NCBI GenBank assembly: GCA_947381965.1
Contig: CANCXX010000046.1
Coordinates: forward strand, 1 to 33,632
DNA: 33,632 nt
Direction: 5' to 3'
From: an uncultured bacterium
GTDB taxonomy: Bacteria > Bacillota > Clostridia > Lachnospirales > Lachnospiraceae
Part shown: piece after piece, positions 1-8,289 of the stretch
Layout of the letters: every line of letters begins with the position of its first letter
Numbering within the stretch: the stretch's first letter is position 1
Notes under the pieces: model-generated
Seen by the model: the letters and a program-made list of their open reading frames with translations, nothing else
What the model was told of the DNA's origin: nothing
The model's database searches: none
Program-made: the position numbers and the translations under genes

Positions 1-59
1 GTAATTTATTAACTCTATAGCTCTTGAGGCTATATCATTATTATACTAGGAGGAATATA

Positions 60-1577
60 ATGAGGAAGGTAATGCTTGTGGAGGATGAGGAATTTATCCT
101 GCAGGGACTTGAAAATATTATTGAGTGGGAAGATTTGGGGCTTTCTATTGTTCATAAGGCACATAACGGTGTGGAAGCTTTGGAGATGCTAAAAGAGGAA
201 AGTGTGGAAATTATAGTGACGGATGTGCGTATGCCGCTGATGGACGGACTCCAGCTTCTTGAGAATGTCAGGCGCACGAATACGGATATGCGTTTTGTGA
301 TTCTCACCGGTTTTAGCGAGTTTGAGTACGCAAGATCCGCTCTCCGTCTGGATGTGGAGGATTATATTTTAAAGCCCATTAATGAACAGGAGCTGATAAA
401 AGCCCTGGAAAACTGTATCGCAAGGTTAAAGCAGCTGGAGGAAGAAAAAAATTTCCATATAGATCAGAAGGTTGAGTTTCTTAAGTTTCTGGAAGGCGGT
501 ATGAATGACGGAGAAAGGCACAGATATCTGGAAGAAAAGGAAAGGCAGCCGGAAGAAGGTTTTTTTTATGCAGCCATTATGAAGATTGATATGGCAACGC
601 TGGGGAAGAATAAGATTACGGATGTAATAAGGTTTGTTTTTGAAAAGAAAATGGATGGGTCGCTGAAGCTCCGTCATTTATGGGGAGGAAATATTCTGCT
701 CCTTGCCGTCAGAACCCAGAGGCTTTCCGCTCCCGGCGAATGGTTTGCCAATCTGCAGAATGAAATGGAAATAGAAATGGGGGTATATAGCTTCCTGATA
801 GTTTCCGACTGCTTTACGGACTTAAAGAAACTGCCGGAGGTGTACCGGAACATTGAAAAATTGCAGAAGTATCTGCTGATTGACGGTTATGGAAGCTGTG
901 TGGATGAGGTAAGTCTTCAAAACCGCACCAGCACAGATGTGGCCATTGATAAGGAAAAGTTTTCAAGGATGATTTTGCAGAAGGATGTAACCGGCGCTTC
1001 CAGTTATGTGGAAGATCTGTTTGTCAATAACATGAAAAAGGACGCTTCAGTTGATGTGCTTTACCAGATTGCGGTGCGCATTGCCCTTATTTTGCAGGAA
1101 ATACGTGCGGAATACAACCTTACCGGAGAGGGCAGACAGCTTTCGGACATTATAGAAGGCATCTGGCAGGCAGAAGATATTTTTTCCATAAAGGCCATGT
1201 TTTTGTCTGAAATCACGGATATAATTTCATGGCTGAACATGGAAAATCTGCAGTATACGCCGGTGGTGCGCCAGATTATGGCGGAGGTTAAGAATAACTA
1301 TCAAAATGACATGAACTTAAAGACGCTTGCCTATAAGTATCATATGAACACTTCTTATTTGGGACAAATTTTCCAAAAGGAGGTGGGCTGCCCTTTTTCC
1401 CAGTATCTGAATAATGTCAGAAACAGTGTGGCGAAAAAGTTAATTCTCACAACCAACATGCGCATAAACGATATTGCCAAGGAAACGGGATATTCGGATA
1501 CCAGTTATTTTTACAGGAAATTTAAGCAAAGCTATGGCGTATCCCCGGCAGCCCTGCGCGATATGAAAAATTACTGA
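60..1577 (+). CDS. YesN-like response regulator (receiver + AraC HTH)
   Basis: This 505-residue protein is a two-component transcription factor. Residues 1-120 form a receiver domain, with acidic residues in LVEDEEF, the phospho-acceptor Asp in VTDVRMP, and the Lys in YILKP. The last ~100 residues form an AraC-type double helix-turn-helix ending in the usual ETGYSDTSYFYRKFK signature. The middle is the variable linker typical of YesN proteins. I chose the ATG at 60 because AGGAGG (48-53) sits 6 nt upstream; the same frame is open back to 24 without a ribosome binding site. YesN regulators normally pair with a YesM-type membrane histidine kinase, not seen here and presumably just upstream of the window. 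The adjacent sugar-transport operon is the likely target. Family assignment is firm; ligand and target are inferred. Confidence 0.95.
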   Translation: MRKVMLVEDEEFILQGLENIIEWEDLGLSIVHKAHNGVEALEMLKEESVEIIVTDVRMPLMDGLQLLENVRRTNTDMRFVILTGFSEFEYARSALRLDVEDYILKPINEQELIKALENCIARLKQLEEEKNFHIDQKVEFLKFLEGGMNDGERHRYLEEKERQPEEGFFYAAIMKIDMATLGKNKITDVIRFVFEKKMDGSLKLRHLWGGNILLLAVRTQRLSAPGEWFANLQNEMEIEMGVYSFLIVSDCFTDLKKLPEVYRNIEKLQKYLLIDGYGSCVDEVSLQNRTSTDVAIDKEKFSRMILQKDVTGASSYVEDLFVNNMKKDASVDVLYQIAVRIALILQEIRAEYNLTGEGRQLSDIIEGIWQAEDIFSIKAMFLSEITDIISWLNMENLQYTPVVRQIMAEVKNNYQNDMNLKTLAYKYHMNTSYLGQIFQKEVGCPFSQYLNNVRNSVAKKLILTTNMRINDIAKETGYSDTSYFYRKFKQSYGVSPAALRDMKNY

Positions 1578-1691
1578 TGTTTCTGTCAGAAGGCAGATTT
1601 TCGCGGTGAAATGTAATAGGAAAAGTTTTTTCCAGGTACATAATGGAAAGAGGGATTTAAATTACCGCAAAGTGACGAACTGCACAAAAAA

Positions 1692-1752
1692 TATAAAGTT
1701 TTTCTATACAACTATAAAAAGTTCATAAAACATATAAATTTTAAACTATATT
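1692..1752 (+). promoter_or_regulatory. Phased TATAAA repeats and probable promoter of transport operon 1
   Basis: The 304-bp gap between the regulator and the first binding-protein gene holds three TATAAA-rich repeats starting at 1692, 1713 and 1733, i.e. 20-21 bp apart or two helical turns. AraC-family proteins commonly bind direct repeats spaced this way. A TATATT (1747-1752) could be the -10 element, with only a poor -35 (TTCATA, 1722-1727), as expected for an activator-dependent promoter. Nothing else convincing was seen in this gap; no strong terminator follows the regulator. Confidence 0.4.
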
Positions 1753-1881
1753 GCAAGTACCCGGTTTGTTAAAATATTAGTATCCATTAAGGCGTTGGTA
1801 GTGATATTGCACAAAAGGAGCTTTTAATTTTCTGTTTAAGCAGTATTGCAGGGATATCCTGCGGTATGCGTGGGGATTAAG

Positions 1882-3366
1882 ATGAAAAACAAAAAAAGGC
1901 TGTGGCTTGGAGCTTTTGCGCTGGCGGGGCTGATGGCTTTTTCCGCTGGCTGCGGCAAGGAGATTGAGGAAGCGGACGTTTCGGGGGAACCGGTGCATTT
2001 AATCTGGTATCAGATTGGAACTGTGCAGCAGGACGGAAAAATCGTGGAAAAACAGGTAAACGATTACATATCGGAAAAAATTGGAGTGACCGTGGAGATC
2101 ATTCCGGTTAACTGGAACGATTATAATGCGAAAATGCGCAGTGTAATAAGCACAGGCGCGCGCTGGGATATGGCATTTTCCAGTTCCTGGGCCAACGATT
2201 ATCTGGAAATTGCCCAAAAGGGCACGCTGCTTGAGCTGGATGAGCTTTTAAAGGTGTACGGAAAAGACTTGCTCTCCGATATTGACAGCCGTTTCTGGAG
2301 TGCAGCCACCATCAATGGGAAAATTTATGGCGTTCCAAGTCAGAAGGAAATTGGCAATATGCCTATGTGGGTTTTTACAAAGGAATATGTGGATAAGTAT
2401 GATATTCCTTATGAAGAAATTCACTCTCTGGAAGACCTGGAGCCATGGCTTTTTACGATAAAGGAAGAAGAACCGGATGTGGTTCCCCTTTATCTGACCA
2501 GTGAATTTACTGCCCCAACCTATATGGATAAAATTACTGATCCTGTCGGTATTGAATATGGAGACGAGACACTCACCGTAAAAAATGTATTTGAGACAAA
2601 ACGCATGATGGAAACGTTAAAGACCATGCACAGATATTATGAGGCTGGATACATAAATAATGATGCGGCAGTGGCAAGAGATGACAGGAATGTAAAACGG
2701 TTTGTCACAAAGGGAGACGGGCAGCCCTTTGCGGAATCAACATGGAGTCAGACATTGGGATATGAAGTGGTGGCGTCTCCGATTATGGAGACACAAATTA
2801 CCAACGCTTCGGCACGGGGAGCGCTTACCGTAATCTCAAAAGACTGTGAGAATCCGCAAAAAGCTGTGGCGTTTCTGAATCTGATCAACACAGATATGTA
2901 TTTAAGGAACTTGCTGAACTATGGGATTGAGGATGTGCATTACACAAAAGTGCCTGTAGATGAGGACGAATTAGAAGCAGCTTCAGGAAAACGTTATATT
3001 TATGACTATAAGGTTCATGTGCTGGAAAACAGCGGATACTCTGTGCCGTACTATGTGCAGGGCGGACTGTATAACACCTGGGTACTGGATACCGATCCGG
3101 TAGACAAGTGGGACACCTTTGTTTCATATAACGAAAATTCAGTGGAAGCGCCTACCTTTGGCTTTGATTTTAACGGAAGCAGGGTATCCGGGCAGCTTTT
3201 TAATTTCCGCATTATTCTGGACCAGTATGGCCCGGCGCTTTACACAGGCAGCGTTGACCCGGAAGTTTATGTTCCCATGCTTAACCAGAAGCTAAATGAG
3301 TATGGGATGCAGGAAGTGATTGATGAGATGCAAAGACAGATTGATTCCTGGAAACAGTCTTCGTAA
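1882..3366 (+). CDS. Sugar ABC transporter solute-binding lipoprotein (paralog A)
   Basis: This 494-residue protein is an extracellular substrate-binding lipoprotein of the LplA-like group of carbohydrate ABC importers. Residues 1-24 are a lipoprotein signal: KNKKRLW positive start, hydrophobic core, lipobox FSAGC with Cys24 as the lipidated residue. The mature part has typical binding-protein features, including a NGKIYGVPS segment and the C-terminal QIDSWKQ. I prefer the ATG at 1882 because the signal peptide starts there; the frame opens earlier at a TTG (1846) with no ribosome binding site. It is clearly paralogous to the binding protein at 5354 in the same operon (shared EKIG-V-VEI, NGKIY-VP and QID-WK elements). 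The substrate is unknown; an oligosaccharide is likely. Confidence 0.92.
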   Translation: MKNKKRLWLGAFALAGLMAFSAGCGKEIEEADVSGEPVHLIWYQIGTVQQDGKIVEKQVNDYISEKIGVTVEIIPVNWNDYNAKMRSVISTGARWDMAFSSSWANDYLEIAQKGTLLELDELLKVYGKDLLSDIDSRFWSAATINGKIYGVPSQKEIGNMPMWVFTKEYVDKYDIPYEEIHSLEDLEPWLFTIKEEEPDVVPLYLTSEFTAPTYMDKITDPVGIEYGDETLTVKNVFETKRMMETLKTMHRYYEAGYINNDAAVARDDRNVKRFVTKGDGQPFAESTWSQTLGYEVVASPIMETQITNASARGALTVISKDCENPQKAVAFLNLINTDMYLRNLLNYGIEDVHYTKVPVDEDELEAASGKRYIYDYKVHVLENSGYSVPYYVQGGLYNTWVLDTDPVDKWDTFVSYNENSVEAPTFGFDFNGSRVSGQLFNFRIILDQYGPALYTGSVDPEVYVPMLNQKLNEYGMQEVIDEMQRQIDSWKQSS

Positions 3367-3386
3367 AGAAGAAAGAGAGGGAGAAA

Positions 3387-4346
3387 ATGAGTAAAGAAAA
3401 ATTAGCAGGCGGGAAGAAAAAGGACAGATGGTCAAAACGGGATACAGAGCTTACAGTTTTGACTGTACCAACAGTAATATGGTATATTTGCTTCTGCTAT
3501 TTTCCCATGTTTGGTATTTTGATGGCGTTTAAGGATTTTAAAATCATTGACGGCACAAAGAGTTTCTTTTACAACCTGCTGAAAAGTGAATGGACGGGGT
3601 TCAAGAATTTTGAATTCCTTTTTACCTCCGGTTCCGGTGCGCTGGTGGTAAAACTGACTTTGTTGTATAACATTGTGTTTATCATTCTGGGTATAGTGAT
3701 TCCGGTTTGTCTGTCCCTGATGATGAGCCAGCTTTACAGCAAGCGGTTTGGAAAAGTGGCACAGACTTTTATGTTTTTGCCTTATTTTATGTCCTGGGTT
3801 GTAGTTACCTATTTTGTATTTGCCTTCTTAAGTCCTGACAAAGGCTTGATCAATGCTATGCTGGTTAATTCAGGAAAGGAAGCAATAAGGTGGTATCAGG
3901 AGCCCAAATACTGGCCTGTGATTTTGATCTTCTTAAGCCAGTGGAAGGGCATGGGCTACGGCATGGTAGTGTACTTAGCCTCCATTACAGGTATTGACGG
4001 CACCCTTTATGAAGCGGCCATGATTGACGGCGCTACCAAGTTCCAGCAGGCCGTAAAGATTACGCTGCCTCTTATGAAGCCTGTCATTATTATGATGTTT
4101 ATTCTTGCTATGGGCGGTCTGGTGAGAAGTGACTTCGGTCTGTTCTATCAGGTGACGAAAGCATCCGATTCCCTGTACACAGTGACAGAGACGATTGACG
4201 TATTTATTTACAAGATGATTAAGACACAGCCCAATCCCAATATGGGTTCCGCTGCAGCCTTTTTACAGTCTGTAGTAGGATGCGGACTGATTTTGCTTAG
4301 TAATTGGATTGTGAAAAAAGTCGATAACGACAGTGCGATTATTTAA
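3387..4346 (+). CDS. LplB-type sugar ABC transporter permease
   Basis: This 319-residue integral membrane protein is one of two permease subunits of a CUT1 carbohydrate importer. It has about six hydrophobic segments and the EAA loop that contacts the ATPase (YEAAMIDGATKFQQAVKI, roughly residues 209-226). The N-terminal basic stretch and the FPMFGILMAFKDFK segment are typical of LplB. A purine-rich AGAGAGGGAGA ribosome binding site precedes the ATG. It lies 20 nt after the binding-protein gene and its stop codon overlaps the Shine-Dalgarno of the next permease, so the genes are co-transcribed. No ATPase gene is present; such transporters usually share an MsmX-type ATPase encoded elsewhere. 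Confidence 0.93.
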   Translation: MSKEKLAGGKKKDRWSKRDTELTVLTVPTVIWYICFCYFPMFGILMAFKDFKIIDGTKSFFYNLLKSEWTGFKNFEFLFTSGSGALVVKLTLLYNIVFIILGIVIPVCLSLMMSQLYSKRFGKVAQTFMFLPYFMSWVVVTYFVFAFLSPDKGLINAMLVNSGKEAIRWYQEPKYWPVILIFLSQWKGMGYGMVVYLASITGIDGTLYEAAMIDGATKFQQAVKITLPLMKPVIIMMFILAMGGLVRSDFGLFYQVTKASDSLYTVTETIDVFIYKMIKTQPNPNMGSAAAFLQSVVGCGLILLSNWIVKKVDNDSAII

Positions 4347-4360
4347 GGAGGTGAAGAAAA

Positions 4361-5302
4361 ATGGCAAAAACCAAAAGAAAAATGGAAGAAGATCCGGAAG
4401 TATTATCAAAAATCAACCGGGTAAAACCAGTGACAAATATTATTTTCAGTGCAATATTTGTGATACTTGCACTGACCTGTATCATACCGGCAATTTTTAT
4501 TGTAGTAATTTCTTTTTCAAGTATGGACAGTATCAATAAAATTGGCTATTCCTTCTTCCCCACCTCCTTTGCGCTGGATGCGTATGCTTATCTGTGGAAT
4601 AACAGGGTAATGATAGGAACGGCATTTCTGGTTTCCGTATTTGTAACTATTGCAGGGACGGTTATTGGTCTGTTCCTGACAGCGGCTATGGGATATGCCT
4701 TATCCAGAAGCAGCTTTAAACTGAAAGGTCTGTATACGGTTATCGTGTTTATTCCTATGGTATTTGGCGGTGGTCTGGTTTCCACTTATAATGTGTACAG
4801 TTCCGTTTTGAATATTAAGGATACAATCTGGGTATTGATTCTGCCACTGGCGGTTTCTTCCTTTAATGTTATTATCTGTAAGACCTTTTTTAAATCAACA
4901 ATTCCACAGTCTATACTGGAATCGGCCGAGATTGACGGGGCATCCCAGATGCGCACATATTTTACCATTGTGCTGCCTATTTCCAAGCCCCTGCTTGCCA
5001 CAATTGGAATTTTGCTTAGCTTTTCCTATTGGAACGACTGGTTTTTATCCCTGATGTATATATCCAATACAAAGCTCTATTCCCTTCAGGCAGTGCTTAT
5101 GAGCGTGGAAAAAAATATTGAGTTTCTGGCACAGAATGCGGACACCATGGGAGCTTCCATTGCGGCTTATGCAACCAATATGCCCAAAGAGCCTATGAGA
5201 ATGGCTATGGCGGTGGTGATTGTGCTGCCCATTGCCTGTGTGTATCCGTTCTTCCAACAGTATTTTGTATCCGGCCTTACAATTGGGTCAGTAAAAGAGT
5301 AA
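4361..5302 (+). CDS. LplC-type sugar ABC transporter permease
   Basis: This 313-residue membrane protein is the second CUT1 permease subunit and partner of the LplB-type gene just upstream. The EAA loop (LESAEIDGASQMRTYF, about residues 185-200) and the terminal VSGLTIGSVKE are typical of the LplC/YtcP group. A perfect AAGGAGGTGA Shine-Dalgarno (4345-4354) overlaps the stop of the preceding gene, indicating tight translational linkage. A stable stem-loop follows the stop codon before the second binding-protein gene. Confidence 0.93.
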   Translation: MAKTKRKMEEDPEVLSKINRVKPVTNIIFSAIFVILALTCIIPAIFIVVISFSSMDSINKIGYSFFPTSFALDAYAYLWNNRVMIGTAFLVSVFVTIAGTVIGLFLTAAMGYALSRSSFKLKGLYTVIVFIPMVFGGGLVSTYNVYSSVLNIKDTIWVLILPLAVSSFNVIICKTFFKSTIPQSILESAEIDGASQMRTYFTIVLPISKPLLATIGILLSFSYWNDWFLSLMYISNTKLYSLQAVLMSVEKNIEFLAQNADTMGASIAAYATNMPKEPMRMAMAVVIVLPIACVYPFFQQYFVSGLTIGSVKE

Positions 5303-5327
5303 ACTGCTGCAGCCTGTGGCTGCAGTT
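5302..5327 (+). promoter_or_regulatory. Intercistronic stem-loop before binding-protein gene
   Basis: CTGCAGCC (5307-5314) and GGCTGCAG (5318-5325) form a perfect 8-bp stem with a 3-nt loop. It follows the permease stop and lacks a U-tract, so it is probably not a terminator. It may act as an mRNA processing or stabilising element that raises binding-protein expression relative to the permeases. Confidence 0.5.
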
Positions 5328-5353
5328 AATAAGATAAAGAAAGGGGTTTTAAT

Positions 5354-6862
5354 ATGAAAAAGTTATTTTCAAGGATTTTAGCTTCCATGCTTGTAGTAGT
5401 GATGGCAGCCATGGTACTTGCCGGGTGCGGCGGCTCCGGCGGTGATACTTCCAACAGCGGAAGCAGTTCAGGCGATACGTCCGCAGCGGGAGACAGCGCT
5501 TCCGGAAGTGCAGGCAGCGGAGAAACCGTTATGCTTAAGTGGATTCAAATTGGTGGTATTCCCCAGAACAACGATGCGGTAGTTGCAGCCATGAATGAGT
5601 ATTCCATCGAAAAGATTGGTATTGGCGTGGAAATCTCTTATCTGGACTGGGGCGTTTGGAGCGATAAGGTAACAGCTATGATTAACTCAGGTGAATACTG
5701 GGATATTATGTTTACCAACGGTGACAAATACACATCCGGTATTGCTCTTGGCGCATTTGCAGATCTGACAGATATGCTGGCTGAAACACCAGGACTGACA
5801 GAGCTGATTCCTGATAAGGTATGGGAAGGCGTAAAAGTAAATGGTAAGATTTATTCTGTACCTACTTATAAAGATTCTTCACAGACACAGTATTGGGTAT
5901 GGGATAAAGAAGTAGCAGACAAATACAATATTGACTGGGAAAACATTCATAGTGTTGATGACCTTGACCCGGTTCTTTATACCATCCAGGATGGCATAAA
6001 GTCAGGGGATATCCAGAATACACAGTATGCGCTGTCTATCGCGTCTGACGGTATTAACGGATTTCTTATGAACTATGAATCACCCATTCCTGCAATTGGC
6101 GTGCGTTATGACGACGAAAGCGCAAAGGTAGTAAATGTGTTTGAGCAGGATGATATTATGAACACCTTAAAGCATATGCACAAATGGTACAATGACGGTC
6201 TGATCAATCCTGATGCTGCTACCACAGATCAGGGACCTCAGTGGTGTGTGGTTTCTTCCGGACAGGGATTCCCTGGTGCGGAAGTATCCTGGGCAACAGG
6301 GCGTGGAAAAGACGTTTATGCAGAACCTTTTGCAGGACCGATTTACTCCACAACTTCAATTTTAGGTTCCGTGAACGCCATTTCTGTTTCTTCTAAATAC
6401 AAAGCAGAAGCGTTGAAATATCTGGAATTTGTTAACACAGATGAAACCATGAGAAATATGTTTGCTTATGGAATCGAAGGCACAGACTTTACAAAGAATG
6501 ATGACGGCACCATTACAAGAACTGAAAACTGCTACAGCCCGGCAACTTATTCCCAGGCAACCTATTTTAATTTGTATCCGGTAGCGCCTAACCCTGCTGA
6601 CCAGTGGAAGAAAGTGGAGGAATGGAACGATACGGCAGCTTCTTCCGTATTGCTTGGATTTAATTTTGACCGTTCCAATGTTGAGACAGAAATCGCAAAC
6701 TGCTCACTGGTTATGGACCGCTATAAGAAAGAGCTTTACACTGGTACAAGAAATCCCGAAGAAGCTGTTCCCGCTTTGTATGAAGAGCTGGAAAAAGCCG
6801 GACTTGAGACAATCCGTGCGGAATATCAGAAACAGATTGATGAGTGGAAAGCTTCCAAATAA
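5354..6862 (+). CDS. Sugar ABC transporter solute-binding lipoprotein (paralog B)
   Basis: This 502-residue lipoprotein is the second solute-binding protein of the operon. Residues 1-25 are a lipoprotein signal with lipobox VLAGC and lipidated Cys25, followed by a Gly/Ser-rich linker (about residues 26-55) that tethers the domain to the membrane. The body matches the upstream paralog in length and motifs (EKIGIGVEI, NGKIYSVPT, LGFNFDRS, QIDEWKAS). AAAGGGG upstream provides the ribosome binding site. It is the last gene before a strong terminator. Two paralogous binding proteins sharing one permease pair suggests that the transporter takes two related ligands, or that one protein has a sensory role; this is inference. 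Confidence 0.93.
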   Translation: MKKLFSRILASMLVVVMAAMVLAGCGGSGGDTSNSGSSSGDTSAAGDSASGSAGSGETVMLKWIQIGGIPQNNDAVVAAMNEYSIEKIGIGVEISYLDWGVWSDKVTAMINSGEYWDIMFTNGDKYTSGIALGAFADLTDMLAETPGLTELIPDKVWEGVKVNGKIYSVPTYKDSSQTQYWVWDKEVADKYNIDWENIHSVDDLDPVLYTIQDGIKSGDIQNTQYALSIASDGINGFLMNYESPIPAIGVRYDDESAKVVNVFEQDDIMNTLKHMHKWYNDGLINPDAATTDQGPQWCVVSSGQGFPGAEVSWATGRGKDVYAEPFAGPIYSTTSILGSVNAISVSSKYKAEALKYLEFVNTDETMRNMFAYGIEGTDFTKNDDGTITRTENCYSPATYSQATYFNLYPVAPNPADQWKKVEEWNDTAASSVLLGFNFDRSNVETEIANCSLVMDRYKKELYTGTRNPEEAVPALYEELEKAGLETIRAEYQKQIDEWKASK

Positions 6863-6897
6863 TTCTTTGACCTGGTATCTGTAATCCTGAAAAACAA

Positions 6898-6940
6898 AAG
6901 TCCTGCCCTCCGTATTTAGCGGAGGATGCAGGGCTTTTTT
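6898..6940 (+). terminator. Intrinsic terminator of transport operon 1
   Basis: A GC-rich hairpin pairs AGTCCTGCCCTCCG with CGGAGGATGCAGGGCT (one bulge) around the loop TATTTAG and is followed by a run of six T. It sits 35 nt after the last gene of the operon. Confidence 0.9.
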
Positions 6941-6950
6941 GTGGTGCGCT

Positions 6951-7050
6951 TAGAGCGTGTTTGAAAAATGCTTCCCAGCAGATGTACGTCACAAATCTCC
7001 CGCAAAGTGGGGCGTGCAGATGTTGGAAATGATTTTTCAAACACGCTCTA
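6951..7050. mobile_element. 100-bp MITE-like element with 19-bp terminal inverted repeats
   Basis: Perfect 19-bp inverted repeats, TAGAGCGTGTTTGAAAAAT (6951-6969) and its complement (7032-7050), bound a 100-bp element with further imperfect internal pairing, so the whole unit can fold into a hairpin. It has no coding capacity of its own. The TA at each end could be the duplicated target of an IS630/Tc1-mariner-type transposase, which would make this a non-autonomous derivative; that class assignment is inference. It lies immediately after the transport operon terminator and just before gene debris. Confidence 0.65.
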
Positions 7051-7166
7051 GGCAGCTATCTGTTAATAGACGAACTAATCAGAGAGTCTTGGAGGTGTTA
7101 AAGAGTAGAGGTAAGATCGAGCGTAAGGGTGGTAAACGATACGGTTATTGGGAAGTTTATGAATAG
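7051..7166 (+). pseudogene. Winged-helix C-terminal domain fragment
   Basis: The frame directly after the MITE-like element encodes about 38 residues resembling the end of a winged-helix domain (NRRTNQRVLEVLKSRGKIER, then KGGKRYGYWEVYE and a stop). Such tails occur at the C-terminus of Fic-family and AlbA_2/RecG-like proteins. No start codon or upstream body remains; the MITE abuts it, so the gene was probably truncated there. Family assignment is from pattern memory only. Confidence 0.5.
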
Positions 7167-7170
7167 TTTT

Positions 7171-7236
7171 CAAATTCCCATAGTACCATTCCCAGATGGG
7201 AATGGGCGTACCAGCAGAATGCTGATGAAATTTTAT
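7171..7236 (+). pseudogene. Fic-domain active-site fragment
   Basis: A short frame, +1 relative to the winged-helix fragment, encodes IPIVPFPDGNGRTSRMLMKF. This is the signature of Fic AMP-transferases (HPFxDGNGRTxR), but the catalytic His is replaced by Val. No other part of a Fic protein is present around it, so it is gene debris. In intact Fic proteins the winged helix usually follows the Fic domain; here the order is reversed, implying rearrangement or two separate remnants. Confidence 0.6.
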
Positions 7237-7237
7237 A

Positions 7238-7292
7238 GTTTTTGTATCATTTGTGATGTCCAAAAGCGCAACATCACAGATGATACAAAAAA
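7238..7292. repeat. 23-bp-arm near-perfect palindrome
   Basis: The arms 7238-7260 and 7270-7292 (right arm AACATCACAGATGATACAAA plus three A) are complementary at all but about two or three positions, around a 9-nt centre. On either strand an A-tract, not a U-tract, follows the stem, so it is not a standard terminator. It lies between the Fic debris and the 3' end of the specificity-subunit gene. Confidence 0.7.
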
Positions 7293-7305
7293 ACTTATAA
7301 GCGTA

Positions 7306-8289
7306 TTAAATCCTGTCACTATAGGGTAAAGATTTTATATAATTTTCCATGTATGTAAAATCCGGACTTCCATCTATAAGGCCCGGCAGTCTTATTGTAG
7401 TTTCTTTCATTTTTTCCATTGTCCACTTTCTTCCATATCCAAAGCGGTAGCGCTCCGCTTTGATTATGGTTATAAGAAACATAGCAATATATTTATTCAT
7501 TTTCCAAAAGTTTTTAGCATATAAAACATTAACGTCATCAGATGCCCAAAATGGTTCTGATTGATAAAATGCTTCTCCTACGCTGCCATTATAGTTGACG
7601 GTTATGCAGTTCGGCTCCCAATAATATTCGGTTTCGATTTTTTCTCTCACTCCATTATTTTCACTGACTGCACCTAAAAAATTAATATTTCCCGGAATAA
7701 TATCTTCTTTTGTTAAGCGCCTGCCCTTAGAAAAATTAAAAAGATAATCCAGTTTGTACTCTTTCCAGGAGTCAGTATTTAAATTTAAGGGGCTGCCTTT
7801 TATCTTTGTGGTAATTCGCTTATACCTTAGGGAGCTTATATATTCCTCCATGAACTGCCAGTCGGGACAGCCGTCACTATTTACCGGCAGTTCAATTTTG
7901 AAGTCGGTCTTTATATGTTTGTTAAGTTCTCTGCCAAATGCTCTGAATTTATTTTTCACTTCAAATTTTATAATCTGGCACAAATATAATTTGGCCAGAT
8001 AGGAAATATTTTCCTTAAACTGAATGACTGCAATATTCTGGGCAGTGTAAAAAGGTTTGTCCTGATAAAATGTAGCGCCAATACTGCCCCCCAATGCAAT
8101 TGTCAGACACCCTTCAGAATAAGGGCTGATATTGTTTATTCTGTCAACTTTTGCGGATACGCCGTTATTGAAGGCGGTTCTGGAAATAAAATTAACTTCC
8201 GGGGCATCAAAAGTCATATTTTGCAAGTCAAACTTATTTCCATAAGATATATTTGTGATGCTATTTAGTAAAAAGAGCTCAGTCTTCAT
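7306..8289 (-). CDS. BcgI-like Type IIB specificity subunit (B subunit)
   Basis: This ~327-residue protein is the target-recognition subunit of the adjacent restriction-modification enzyme. It contains two similar halves (roughly residues 1-165 and 166-327), each carrying a target-recognition domain with related motifs: GGSIGATFYQDKPFY versus NGSVGEAFYQSEPFW, and LPVNSDGCPDWQFMEEYI versus LPGLIDGSPDFTYMENYI. Length and layout match BcgI subunit B (about 340 residues). I place the start at the ATG ending at 8289, because AAGGCGGTGAT (nearly a perfect Shine-Dalgarno) is 8 nt upstream; other start codons lie at 8295 and 8298. It overlaps the end of the upstream methylase/nuclease gene by about 11 bp, a translational-coupling arrangement. 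The recognised DNA sequence cannot be read from the protein. Confidence 0.88.
   Translation of the reverse strand: MKTELFLLNSITNISYGNKFDLQNMTFDAPEVNFISRTAFNNGVSAKVDRINNISPYSEGCLTIALGGSIGATFYQDKPFYTAQNIAVIQFKENISYLAKLYLCQIIKFEVKNKFRAFGRELNKHIKTDFKIELPVNSDGCPDWQFMEEYISSLRYKRITTKIKGSPLNLNTDSWKEYKLDYLFNFSKGRRLTKEDIIPGNINFLGAVSENNGVREKIETEYYWEPNCITVNYNGSVGEAFYQSEPFWASDDVNVLYAKNFWKMNKYIAMFLITIIKAERYRFGYGRKWTMEKMKETTIRLPGLIDGSPDFTYMENYIKSLPYSDRI

Noticed and set aside
1578-1660. Terminator after the response regulator.
   Set aside because: Only 4-6 bp stems were seen, without a proper U-tract.
7238-7292. Bidirectional intrinsic terminator.
   Set aside because: A-tracts rather than U-tracts follow the stem on both strands, so the standard terminator model does not fit.
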